Shown here: in pieces, positions 46,600-57,302 of the stretch | Numbering within the stretch: position 1 is the first letter of the stretch | How the letters are laid out: every line of letters begins with the position of its first letter | Origin: Bufo bufo | Taxonomy: Eukaryota > Chordata > Amphibia > Anura > Bufonidae | Reading direction: 5' to 3' | Length of the DNA: 64,000 bases | Assembly: GCF_905171765.1 (NCBI RefSeq) | Contig: NC_053390.1 | Span: 509,753,444-509,817,443, forward strand | Notes under the pieces: model-generated | What the model was told of the DNA's origin: nothing | Database searches by the model: none | Seen by the model: only the letters and a program-made list of their open reading frames with translations | Made by a program: the position numbers and the translations under genes

Positions 46600-48100
46600 G
46601 TGAGTCAATTGCTTTGCATAGCAGCAATAGGGGCAAATGTCTACAAACGTCCACACTCCAAAGTACCCTTGCTCCAGGGCACTACACATGATTGGCTAGA
46701 GCTTATGAATACAGAAACTAAGGGTCTTGAAGATGTTCTTGAAAATTTAATTCCTAATGCAGACTTTGAGTTTTTTGTAAATGGCTCTAGCTACCGCCAT
46801 GAAGGCTAATGCACAACCATCTATGCAGTGGTCATTCAAAAACCCCTCCCTCCTAACTGTTAAGCTCAGGAGACTGAGTTGATGGCACTCACTGCAGTGT
46901 GTAGTATGGCTGAAGGTAAGACCGCAAATGTATACACTGACTTGAGGTACGTATTGTTTTGGAGGGGCCCATGATTTGGGGTCCATTTGTCATAGTAGGC
47001 TGTTCAAGGGGTCCTCAACTAAGCAAATAAGGAATGCCAAGGTCATTTCACGTGTATTAACAGCTCTCACCAAACCAAAACAATTGGCAGTAATAAAAGT
47101 TCAATCTTGCACCAAAGACAACATTCCTGAAACCATGAATCCACCTAAGCAGTAGCCTTAATCCCGTTGGACGTCGCAGTAATGATGTTAAGTTGTTTTG
47201 CCCCTGAATCAGGGGTACTGTAAATATGGTCCTGTTGATTATATTTCATAATCAAGAGGCAGAAACAGGAAAAGGAAACCGGTCAATATAGGAGCTGAAC
47301 AAGGTAATGACGGTGCATGGATGAAAGGTAACATGCTTTGTCTCCCCCAAGCCTTGTATACCATAATGACTCACTTGATGCGTAAACCAACCCACCAGTC
47401 TAAAGAGGTAACCGTGCTGTAGTATTGTGTCTTCCCATTGGCTTTCCCCAGGGTTCAATCATGCTGCAATAAGGATGTAGACTATGTATGATATGTGCCT
47501 ATCATAACTCAGGAAAACGGTTGCCACTAAGTTTACACACTGCCCAGTTTAAGAGACTGCAGATAGACTTTTTACCCAAGGGTGATGTGTGTGAGTATGT
47601 TCTGGTCTGTATTGATCTCCCCTCAGGATGGCCTGAAGCCTGGCCCAGCAAGACTGCCACCGCCAAAACTACTGCAAAGAAAATTCTCAGTGAGGTGGTC
47701 TGCATGTATTTCCTAACATGAAAACTGAATTGACTCCCTATGAAGTGTTGTTTGGAAATGTCCCCTGGATGGGCCTGTACTTTCCCCAGCAGTTGCAGGC
47801 CCAGCACTGGGATTTGAGTGCTTAAGTGTCCAAATTGTATCGTCAACCAGCCATAGTTCACAAAAATATATTTTCTTCCATTCCAGACTCAGGCTCAAAA
47901 GAGGGGACCTATCATCGCAATCCTGGAGATGGAGTATTAGTAAGAAGCACAACATCTCGATTCCTGGTTTGATGACATACACCAAGTCATGATTTCCACA
48001 GAAATGTCTGTGAGCTGAAAGAAAGGGCCTCTTGGATTCATGCCAGCTATTGCAAGAAGATCCTCAACCCAGAAGCACAGCCATGTAAAACTTGATCCCT
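46600..48100 (+). pseudogene. pol: Endogenous retrovirus pol fragment: RNase H and integrase
   Basis: RNase H: FFVNGSSYRHEG, then AQETELMALTAVC and AEGKTANVYTD (about 46765-46945), holding most catalytic acidic residues. Integrase: LQIDFLP, YVLVCIDLPSGWPEAWPSKTATAKTTAKKILSE split across 47550-47700. The strand-end motif LTPYEVLFG follows near 47735. Numerous stops and frame changes occur throughout, and the integrase core is shortened after CMYF. It cannot encode a working enzyme. Gamma/epsilon-like affinity is by motif pattern only. No env was recognised downstream. Confidence 0.75.
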
Positions 48101-48317
48101 GATGGGTTGGGTCTCCCCTTCCTGGTGGAAAGCTAATTTTAACACATACTGTAGAGCTAAAAAAATGTTTCCACAGTATATAGATATGTCACAGTGTTAT
48201 CTCATTATCTGGTGACAAAAGACATTGAAATCCATTTAAAAGTCAGTTAACATTTTTCTTATTTGCTTAAAGCGTTAACCATCAAGTTTAGCTCGGCTAT
48301 ATCTATATCTCTAAAGT

Positions 48318-48540
48318 GGGGAATACAATATCTCCTTACGGACAGCACCTTAAACAGCTTGAGGAGTCTTATAGGCCAGGCAATGCTTCTCTGGAATTCT
48401 GGGAAGAAGTTATACAAGCTCCGCCTCTAATGCTACCATGTCATTGATCGATCTTCTAAGAGGCCTTGAGACATGACTTGGATAATAATTAAGCCAGCAT
48501 CTAATCTGCAGACAGCAGATATGGAGATATTGTATTCCCC
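48318..48540. mobile_element. MITE with 18-bp perfect terminal inverted repeats
   Basis: GGGGAATACAATATCTCC at 48318-48335 and its exact inverse at 48523-48540. A CTGGAATTCTGGGAAGAAG block inside is repeated inverted just outside (48582-48601), so a second, overlapping copy may adjoin. Superfamily unknown. Confidence 0.65.
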
Positions 48541-48626
48541 AAAAACCTTACCTAGACTTGTTAAGAGCTCATTTACATACCTTCTTCCCAGAATTCCAGA
48601 GGATCATTGCTGACCTATAAAACTTC

Positions 48627-49282
48627 TGTCATAAACTTACCTGTCCGAGCTTCAGCGGCACGATCCTCAGCCTCGGCACGGCCATACCAGGAGAGACGCG
48701 CTGCTGAGCCACACTTCCTGGTGACGCAACAGCATCTTTAGCAACAGGATGCAGTGCTCTGTATCTCCCTGCAGCGGGCGTGTGCTGGAGGAGATTACCA
48801 GTGGTTTGATTGCCCAGCTGCTCTAATCCTATGTTCTAGTGTTTTTGACAAAGGGAGCTTGTATAAGGTTCTGATCCAGGGACTCTGTGCTCTATTTAAA
48901 CCCCTTCCTGGCCATACACCAGTGCCAGTGATAGTCTTGTTTGGGGTCACTAGCTAGGTTCCTGGTTCTTTTTCCTGGGCTGATTTGAATTGCTCGTGTT
49001 TTTGACCTTACCTCATCCATTGACCACTCTTTGTCTCTCGTGATATGTACAGTTCATCCTGTCTGGTTCTGAACTCGGCTCGTCTTTTGACCACTCTCTG
49101 TTTCTCATTTTTGAACCGCATTGTCCTCCTGGTTCTGACACGGTCTTTGTGCACCATAGTAGCATAGGGACTGTCGACCAGTTGCGGTCTTGCTACCTAG
49201 GGATTGCACTCCAAGTAGGTTGGGAATGCGGGCTGGGTTCTAGGTTAGGGCTCACTGTCTGTCCTTACCTATAGGCGTTACA
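48627..49282 (+). repeat. Probable solo Gypsy LTR
   Basis: It starts TGTCATAAACTTACCTGTCC and ends GGCGTTACA. C/T-rich body with end motifs resembling the LTR at 6211-6855. No flanking coding region and no clean 5-bp duplication (ACTTC against ACTAG), so the edges are uncertain. Confidence 0.55.
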
Positions 49283-49285
49283 ACT

Positions 49286-50034
49286 AGTAATGGAGGAACA
49301 TCGGCCGGGATGGTTCGCGAACACGTTCAAATGTTCGCGAACCGCAGGTTCGCAGTGGGCCCTATTCACTTTAATGGCAGGCGAACCTGAAAAACCTTCA
49401 GGTCATATTTTCAGCCAACAAATACTTAATAGAAGTGCACAAATAGTCCCACAACATGGACATTGACATACTAGAGGGGGATCAATGACAAAAATACCCC
49501 CAAAAATATTAATCAGGGGACATTTTTATGCGTCTTAAAGGAAAATTCTCTTACATGGGCAATTTTTATTTTAGGTAACGGGAGTACAGGCCTTAAAAAT
49601 TTGGCATTCACCTGACATAAAAGAAATTCTGATTATGTGGCTCATGTGTACATACATTATACGGTCAATGGATACAAATTTTACTGTAGGCCACTGGACT
49701 ACAGGCCCCAAACATTAGGCATTCACCGGACAGAAAAGATCAAGTGATTATGTGGCCGGAGGTATATTACACGGTCAATGGATATCAATTTTACTGCAGG
49801 CCAGTACAAATTAAGGTCAAATGCATATGTTTAAAAGAAGTAAAAATAGAAAATTGGATTAAAAACATGGCTAAAGAAATCCCCCCTCTTGAAAAAAAAA
49901 ATAATGATAATAGTTGAAATTCGATAACACGTGGTCGTCACTGGTGTTGAATTCCTCCGAGGCCCCAACAATTATTAATTCACTGTACAGAAAAGAACAA
50001 GTAAGTATGTGGCTGGAGGTAGATTACACGGTCA
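49286..50034. repeat. hAT-like repeat with TTCGCGAAC-rich left end (copy 1)
   Basis: It opens TAGTAATGGAGGAACATCGG and shares about 190 nt with 53433-53640. Internal blocks such as CATTCACCGGACAGAAAAGA recur two or three times. The right end is lost at the Penelope-like insertion. Confidence 0.55.
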
Positions 50035-50413
50035 TTTGTATAGTAGGAAAAGTGGAAATATCCAGCTCTAAAATAGTGGAAAATCTTAGCTTTATTTGCG
50101 GTATTAAAATCTTCAATATACAGGACAAGTTTAGTTACGCGTTTCAGACCATGAACAATTTGCGGTCCTTCCTCATGACACATTAAACTTCTAAAAGCTT
50201 CCACCATATATGCCGTTCACGTACCTGGCCATGCAATCAAGCGATCACATGGTCAAAAAAAAGCACACATGGTGCAATCAAAACATTTAACCATCTTTGA
50301 ACCAAAATATTATATAACTATAACAAAAAAGCGCATAGTTAAATAAATACCATACACAAATGTGCAACACATACAAATGCACTAAAAACAATTGCAAAAA
50401 ATATGTAAATATT
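50035..50413 (-). mobile_element. Penelope-like fragment with hammerhead motif
   Basis: Minus-strand sequence containing a degenerate hammerhead (50125-50190) and an AATAAAGC signal just after it. It is bordered by a hAT-like repeat and an LTR without clear duplications. No reverse transcriptase is present. Confidence 0.5.
50125..50190 (-). ncRNA. Degenerate hammerhead ribozyme motif
   Basis: The minus strand reads ATGAGGA (core C3 changed to A), a stem II from AG.ACC to GGTCT, GAAAC, CGCGTA. An outer 7-bp stem I, AAGTTTA/TAAACTT, encloses it with internal loops. The fold is conserved, but the core change probably abolishes cleavage. Confidence 0.5.
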
Positions 50414-50921
50414 GTGAGACAGTGACAGATCTCACACAGGTTAGAGGCAAGGAAGGGGTGGATAGTGTGGCCCACACCCCTATTCCACCACAGGTGAGAC
50501 CAGCTGGAGGTACTCAGGTGGGCATAATGCACCTCCCAGGGTGTCAGTAAGGGGGGAGTGTGCAAACAGAGGCCTGGTGAGGCTCTGTGAGTGTGGTCTC
50601 AGCTGGGCAAGGCTGAGAGACCACGAGGCTGGGAGATATTCTGACCATGCTGCAGCCTGGCAATTGGCGGACTATTGGGCTGAGAAAGCCGCACCTGAAA
50701 CAGTATGTGAACTGTGATGTATACTGTAGGTGAGTCAGAGAGACACGTCTTGTGTTTTAGTTAGTGCCCAGACGGGCAGGTTTTTATTTTGTACTGTTTA
50801 TGTTTGTGCTTTTGCCACAATAAAGCACAGTTTGGCCCCTAAAGTCTGGTGTCTGTGAAGAAGTGTGTGGTTGCAACTGTAAGGCAATATAGACTCTTTT
50901 GCCTAATGTGTCCCTGACACA
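50414..50921 (+). repeat. Probable LTR
   Basis: It starts TGTGAGACAGTGACAGATCT and ends GTCCCTGACACA, with an AATAAAGCACAG polyadenylation signal near 50819. No matching second LTR or clean duplication. It may be the 5' LTR of the decayed body that follows. Confidence 0.5.
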
Positions 50922-51389
50922 CGATTTCGGTGATCAGTTTGAATTAAATCTTATCCGGTACCGGGAGAATGAATAAGATGAACACTGAACACGTGTCTAG
51001 TTCCAATCCATTCTGGTTTTTTTCACAGTTGGCAAACAGTTATAATAGAGGGGGTTGAGCTTCCTTGACATCCAATCATATGTTAGCATTTGTTTGACCT
51101 ATAGTATGATCACACATGAGCTCTGCATTAACATAATAGCTGACTCATAGTAACAGCATTTGACCAATCAGGTATATACACATAGGCCAGCATGCATTTG
51201 AGCCAAGATAACCCTATAAGGTAGGACTGTTCAAACTTACAAACTAAGGAATATATGGGTATCTTGAAACCGCACAGGAAGTTTCTCACATTCCAAAGGG
51301 GGGAAGGGAGAAGGGAGATTTTGTAAGTGCACTGGCCAAATGTAATGTAATACACGTTGCTGACAGGACAAAATGGAGTTACTTATACC

Positions 51390-53430
51390 CCATCAGCAAC
51401 CCCCGAAAAAGAGCTAACCCCCCACAAATTGTGTCGGATGCGGGCAACGTCCGTGCTGAAAGGACAACCCGGAAAGTAAGAGTCAAAGTGGTTGCTAGGA
51501 GCAACGACATCGCAGCAAAGGGCAGCGTCCTTGCTGTTGTGGAAATTTTTTTGCTGGGTTGCAAAGGAAATTGCTGTGTGGATCTTAAAGGGCCAGAAGC
51601 CCAGTACGAGAGACTGATCAGTGGAAACAAGGGGGTCAGAGACAAAAACTACGGTGTTACTGACCTTTGTGACAGACTATGGCTCCGTACAGTGGGAGCT
51701 CTTGAAATGCGAGACCCTGAGGGTAGAGGTCATACTGGGCAAGGACTTTCCGTTCTTTTGGCAGATATGGAGCAGCAAGTGTGCTTCAAGTTCTGCGGTT
51801 GGAGTTCCGGAGACAAAGATATGTGCCGTTGCCAAGGGCAACCAACGGGAAGAAATGGAGGTGGAGAGCGGTTTGGCTCTCAGGAGTTCCTATATTTCCT
51901 GCAAATATGCACAGAGTCTTAAAGGGTGCGGCTGGAGTGACCGTCCGGGAAAAGTCTGGAATCAAGGCCAGGGCGTTTCCAGTAGCAATGGTTGCATCAC
52001 GGATTCTGCAGGTGATAATGGTACCAGGGGTAGGCTTCCAAAGTCCGGAAAAAGGATGATGATCTCGGTAGAGATATCCCTGGAATGACCTCCTCTCCCG
52101 AGACTGCCGAACCCGTGACATCAGGGGGTAAAAACAGGGGCATAGCTATAGGGGGTGCAGAGGTAGCAGTCGCTACCGGGCCCAGGAGCCTGAGGGGGCC
52201 CAAAAACCCTTGTGCCACATAAGACACTGGCATTATAGAAAGTGCATGCTGGTCTATTTACACCTCTGGCTAGAGGGAAGGGGTTAGGTCAAGAAGTTGG
52301 CATGAGGGGGTGCCCTTTCAATGTTTGCCTCTGGCAGCAGGAAGGCTATGTGCTACCCTGCCCCTTGCCAACAAGCACTAAGGGAATGGGGGCCCAAGCT
52401 GAACTCTTGCACCAGGACCCGTGAGCCTTTAGCTACGCCCCTTCCTGTTGATTGTGTGGCAGACCCCGTGACAGTGGGCCGGCGGCAGTTGCTACCTGCT
52501 GGGCCGGTATGGGGTAAGACACCCAATCGATAAACTGCTACAAAAATATGTGACAATGTGAAAAAAGCAATGTCTGAACAGGCAGGTAAGCCTGTTGTGG
52601 TTGCTCCCCCACAGTAGTCTGCAGGGGAGAAAGTTACTGTGTTGCCTAAATTGCCTGTAACAAAAGCTAGGTTTGGGATGGCAAAACTCAGAGATCCTAT
52701 GCTAGCCCAGGTAAGAGGTATGCTCATACATGAGGGAATGTTGGGCCGTGATTTCCCGTTGTTCCGTGACTTGTGAGGAAGTGGAAGCACTTCTGCAGTC
52801 AGTGACGAAACTCCTGCAGAACTGATACCCAATCCTTTAAGTGAAGTGACCATTAAAAACAATGGTGCAGATAAGGTGCAAGGTGATTGTGCCAAGTTGG
52901 CAGAAATGCATAATGAAAGGGGGGATGTCATGTGAAATATCTGATGTTGATAACATGCCTTTTCTGCTGCAGGTTTTGGTCAGGGGAGAAGCGCCCCATG
53001 GTGGTAAAAATGTAAACGGTGATGAAGCTTTATTTTCTTCATCTGCTATTTTTCATGAAGATCTATATGACTTGATCAAAAGATTTGAAGAAGTGCATAT
53101 ACTGTAAGTAGTGTGGAGAAAAGCACAGCTCCAACTCAGTGTTTGAATGTGCTGGAAAATATGGTAGGGCTAGAGGGTGTACCGCACGTACCAGAGGTGG
53201 ATATGCAGTCTCCACAGTGTTTTATGATTACTAAGAGAGTGTCCCAGGATTAGCTCATCGGTGCCCCTAGAGGTCAGGATTAATAATGACACGAGCGGTA
53301 TATGTGACGTATGTGCTGTGACCGATAGCAACTCAGAGAGTGAAGCTACCATGCCAAGGTCCTGCGAAACTACGATGGTTACTAGTAGCGACCAGACAGT
53401 TATATCTGACGAGATGAGAATTAAGTCGGG
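51390..53430 (+). pseudogene. Decayed Gypsy-like internal region
   Basis: Two places translate to the loop that follows the protease in Gypsy-type pol: ILGKDFPFFWQIW (about 51735-51775) and MLGRDFPLFRDL (about 52738-52775). The remainder has no long frame. A hAT MITE interrupts at 52135-52447. The assignment rests on this short motif only. Confidence 0.4.
52135..52447. mobile_element. hAT-like MITE
   Basis: CAGGGGCATAGCTATAGGGG at 52135 and TTTAGCTACGCCCCTTCCTG at 52447 are hAT-type inverted ends. No clear 8-bp duplication. Confidence 0.6.
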
Positions 53431-53432
53431 TG

Positions 53433-53640
53433 ACTAGTGATGGACGAACATCTGCCGGGATGGTTCGCAAACGCGATCGCGCAAACACGATCAAATGTTC
53501 GCGAACCGCAAGTTCGCGGCGGGTCCCATTCATTTTAATGGCAGGCGAACCTGAAAAACCTTCAGCTCATATTTGCAGCCAAGAAATAATTACTAGAAGT
53601 GCACAAATAGTCCCACAACATGGACAGTGACATACCAGAT
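53433..53640. repeat. hAT-like repeat with TTCGCGAAC-rich left end (copy 2)
   Basis: It opens TAGTGATGGACGAACATCTG and matches 49286-49475. It is followed by a short tract of ATTCGAATTTGCG-type sequence related to the 15.7-kb hAT ends. Confidence 0.55.
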
Positions 53641-53849
53641 GTATTATTCGAATTTGCGATCTCCATTAATTTTTTTTTTTCAATGCGAAATATCGATGTA
53701 ACGGATCTCCTAGCACCCCGACCAGGTACCTCCGCTGATAAATGCTCCTAGTGCTTCCCGAGGTCTCCAAGCACTCCACTTGACACCGTAAGCGCTGCAG
53801 TCCCCACGAACCGCCGAAGCTTGGTTGAGGCCTCACCGTCTCCTACCCA

Positions 53850-54410
53850 CCCTGGACCTACGACAAGGCTCCAGGCTCCAGTGCGTGAACCTCTCCTGAA
53901 TCCGGAGAGCAGGAACAGCTCTTACAAGAGCTAGTAGTTATAGCCAAGGGAGTATAGTAAATCTTCAGCGTATAGCAATCCCCAGTGTCGATCAGTTACC
54001 CAAACACCAGCCTCAACATGATGAAGGGTAAAACAGGAACTCTTTATTTTAACACACAAGCATTGATTTATACACATTTTCCAACACGGTTACCACCCAC
54101 AGGGTTTTGTAAAAACAGCCAATAACCACGTACAATACACTCAGACACTCCCACACAAAATCCTCCCCTCTGCCTGTGATACCATTACCTCACACTGGGT
54201 TGATGTAATCATCTCAGGCAGGAGAATACACAATATCTTCTGTCCTGGAGACAACCGAGAAGTAATTCAATTATCTCTCAGGACAAAGGACATCGCCAAT
54301 ACACACAGAGAGACAATGGAACAGACCTCACTACTCAACGTATACAATGTCCCACCCTTTTCAATACACCTAGACATTTAACATCCCAAAATGGCACGAA
54401 TTAGACCAGG
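53850..54410 (-). repeat. Putative LTR (copy 2)
   Basis: The same family as 13965-14450, with shared blocks in the same order. Beyond the right side (54440-54530) lies GGGGCAAGAGGCTGGTAGCC, which may be internal sequence of the parent element. Minus-strand polyadenylation signal AATAAAGAGTTCC near 54045. Confidence 0.5.
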
Positions 54411-54990
54411 GGTTCAAGTTAGTACAAGTCCTTTGTGAACAAAGAAAGCCTGGCTGATGAGAGGGCCCATAATCCTGGGGCAAGAGGCTGGTAGCCAGGC
54501 CCCTCCAAAACCCAGTGGCGAGGTTGGCCACAATCGGCAATTCAATTTTCGCGTACGCAGATGCGCAAATGCACTATACAGTACCGAAATGCACTATAAA
54601 GAAAGTATATTAGTATATAACACCCCGCTTCAATCAGTTTTTTTGGGGGACGACTGGTATGTCACACCAGTAGAAATTATTTGTTCCAATAACGCTTGTC
54701 CCTCTATATACCTGCAGTATCGCAGCAGAACCGCACTGCAAATGCACTATAATATACTTTCTAACATAGAAAGTATATTATAACATTGTACAAGGAAGGC
54801 AATCCATTAGAATATACATGAAGATAAAACGTAACCTTTAATAATTTTACTATGAGGGTCCATTCACACGTCCGTAAGTGTTTTGCGGATCCGCAAAACA
54901 CGGACACCGGCGATGTGCATTCCACAATTTGTGGTCCGCACAACGCCGGCACTATAATGGAAAATGCCTAATCTTGTCTGCAATTGCGGA

Positions 54991-55031
54991 ACCCCCAGAG
55001 GAAGGTTTCAAATCGAAACGCGCGTCGGGGT
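54991..55031 (+). ncRNA. Hammerhead ribozyme motif at element start
   Basis: Stem I ACCCC (54991-54995) pairs perfectly with GGGGT (55027-55031). Core CAGAGGA (54996-55002) differs from CUGANGA by U4 to A. A short stem II (55003-55014) precedes GAAA (55015-55018), then helix III CGC/GCG and TC. The core change should reduce or abolish cleavage, but the fold is complete. Confidence 0.65.
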
Positions 55032-55657
55032 GTGCAGTCTTCCTGTGGACTTACCATCATTTTACACACGGTATGTGACCTTATCCCTGTTCATCTGCTT
55101 ACCTGCTTAACTTTTGCGGTTGTCTTGTGCTTTTTGATTAAACACTTATTATGTGTTTTCTTTTACAAATTGTCATGTGATTTGCACTTGCACTTTATTT
55201 ACCCGCCTAGACTACTTGAATAGGTATATATACATATATGTATTTAGGGACCCACATTGAAGGGTTATTTCTCCTCTCCTTTGCTTATATATATAAGCTT
55301 GCACTTGCACTTTATATTTGACGAGATTATTTGTACTCTTACCAATAGTGGGTATCCCTTCAACATATATTTTACATGGTAACTTTGCCTTATTTAGATA
55401 TATCCACATTCGGGTCACTCCTGTCTCCTTACCCTTTTTGTACTCTACTAACTCTCCCAGGATTGTGCTGCACTTTGTGCATTTGTCTGTTATCTCTATG
55501 TATGCTTTTAATCAAGTACTCAAATAAAACAATATTTTTATAGTTCATCAGATTTCAGTGTCCCTTTATAGGTTTTCTATTAGTTTCTGAGTTAAGCTCT
55601 TTTGAGGGGCCTTTACTGCGGCTTTACGCCATTCTTTTGTGTAATCTACTTCTGTAT
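54991..55657 (+). mobile_element. 667-bp Penelope/retrozyme-like element starting at a hammerhead
   Basis: The first base after the left duplication is the first base of hammerhead stem I. An AATAAAAC signal is near 55524, about 130 nt before the right edge. No reverse transcriptase, so it is 5'-truncated or an inherently non-coding retrozyme-like unit. The 10-bp duplication defines both edges. Confidence 0.75.
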
Positions 55658-55868
55658 CAATTGCGGACAAGAATAGGACATGTTCTATTTTTTGGCGGAA
55701 ACGGAAGCACAGATGCGGAAGTGCGGATCCGCAAATGCGGATGTGGATCCGCAAATGCGGACAGCACATTCCGGCCCCATTGAAAATGAATGGGTCTGCA
55801 CGCGTTCCGCAAAATTGCGGAACAGATGCAGACCCATTTTGCGGACGTGTGAATGGAAAAGATATCCC

Positions 55869-56452
55869 TCAAAATGAAAATATATTAAATTATTAAAGTT
55901 AACCAAAACGCATAGATGTGGTAGGTAATAACAAGTGCTCGGCGGCACTAAATTAGGTGCTCGGCGGCACCAAATCAGAAACCATATGTCCTACCACAAT
56001 CCGGGGGGTTCCAGTGCACATCGATGAATCCAGGAGGGAAAGCAAAAAAACATCCATCCCTGGGCTAGATGATGATGTGGTATTGAAGGACAGGTTGGGC
56101 AAAGAACTGTCCCTGATATTGCCCTACAGGGGGGTGCTATTCTGGCCCTGATAGCCTAACCACAGACCACCCGCCCTGATAAGAGCTACCTCGTCCGGAA
56201 CCTTACCCTATATAAAAATGTCCCTAGTAAGCCCCTAGCCCCTAGGCCCCTGACTTCCAGGTGATCACTATATAGATCTATGTGTTTTTGACTCATTATA
56301 AAAGTATATTATAAGTATATCGCACCCCTCTGTGTATCACACATATCGATAGCACACCTATACTAGTGCTTAAAATTACTTTTGTGGCCCTATTAGCTAG
56401 TGTTTGGTGTCCCTAACAGCCTGTCCCTGCTCCACACAGCAACTTCTCCCTA
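55869..56452. other. Unassigned repeat-like sequence
   Basis: No gene. It has a direct repeat GGTGCTCGGCGGCAC (about 55936 and 55956) and a block at 56171-56212 (CCGCCCTGATAAGAGC, then CTCGTCCGGAA) that closely matches a block in palindrome B (20640-20680). It may be a fragment of the element family behind B. Confidence 0.45.
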
Positions 56453-57302
56453 CAGGGAGTGCAGAATTATTAGGCAAGTTGTATTTTTGAGGATTAATTT
56501 TATTATTGAACAACAACCATGTTCTCAATGAACCCAAAAAACTCATTAATATCAAAGCTGAATATTTTTGGAAGTAGTTTTTAGTTTGTTTTTAGTTTTA
56601 GCTATTTTAGGGGGATATCTGTGTGTGCAGGTGACTATTACTGTGCATAATTATTAGGCAACTTAACAAAAAACAAATATATACCCATTTCAATTATTTA
56701 TTTTTACCAGTGAAACCAATATCTCAACATTCACAAATATACATTTCTGACATTCAAAAACAAAACAAAAACAAATCAGTGACCAATATAGCCACCTTTC
56801 TTTGCAAGGACACTCAAAAGCCTGCCATCCATGGATTCTGTCAGTGTTTTGATCTGTTCACCATCAACATTGCGTGCAGCAGCAACCACAGCCTCCCAGA
56901 CACTGTTCAGAGAGGTGTACTGTTTTCCCTCCTTGTAAATCTCACATTTGATGATGGACCACAGGTTCTCAATGGGGTTCAGATCAGGTGAACAAGGAGG
57001 CCATGTCATTAGATTTTCTTCTTTTATACCCTTTCTCACTATTTTTGACTTTTCTGAGCCTGTCAAGTCCTTCTTTTGACCCATTTTGCCAAAGGAAAGG
57101 AAGTTGCCTAATAATTATGCACACCTGATATAGGGTGTTGATGTCATTAGACCACACCCCTTCTCATTACAGAGATGCACATCACCTAATATGCTTAATT
57201 GGTAGTAGGCTTTCGAGCCTATACAGCTTGGAGTAAGACAACATGCATAAAGAGGATGATGTGGTCAAAATACTCATTTGCCTAATAATTCTGCACTCCC
57301 TG
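56453..57302 (-). mobile_element. Internally deleted Tc1/mariner element
   Basis: CAGGGAGTGCAGAATTATTA at 56453 and its inverse at 57302, between TA dinucleotides. The minus strand has a 102-codon frame (57084 to 56776) that starts with a transposase N-terminus (MGQKKDLTGSEKSKIVR) and jumps directly to the catalytic end [15 protein letters not shown], so the helix-turn-helix and the first two Asp regions are deleted. Confidence 0.88.
56776..57084 (-). pseudogene. Tc1/mariner transposase with large internal deletion
   Basis: 102 codons, in frame from ATG to stop; only the extreme N-terminus and the last part (third acidic residue in NPIENLW, then a Lys/Glu-rich tail) remain. It cannot catalyse transposition. 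Confidence 0.85.

Larger units (their letters stand above)
54856..55858. mobile_element. Harbinger-type MITE split by a hammerhead-headed element
   Basis: GGGTCCATTCACACGTCCGT at 54856 and GCGGACGTGTGAATGGA at the right. Body of GCGGATCCGCAAA words. It resumes after the insertion 54991-55657 with a 10-bp duplication CAATTGCGGA (54981-54990 and 55658-55667). Confidence 0.8.

Noticed and set aside
48627..49282. Five-base target duplication for the solo LTR
   Set aside because: The flanks ACTTC and ACTAG do not match, so no duplication is claimed.
51431..52088. Overlapping 163- and 155-codon frames as real genes
   Set aside because: Different frames over the same DNA, with only a short Gypsy-like motif; better explained as retroelement decay.
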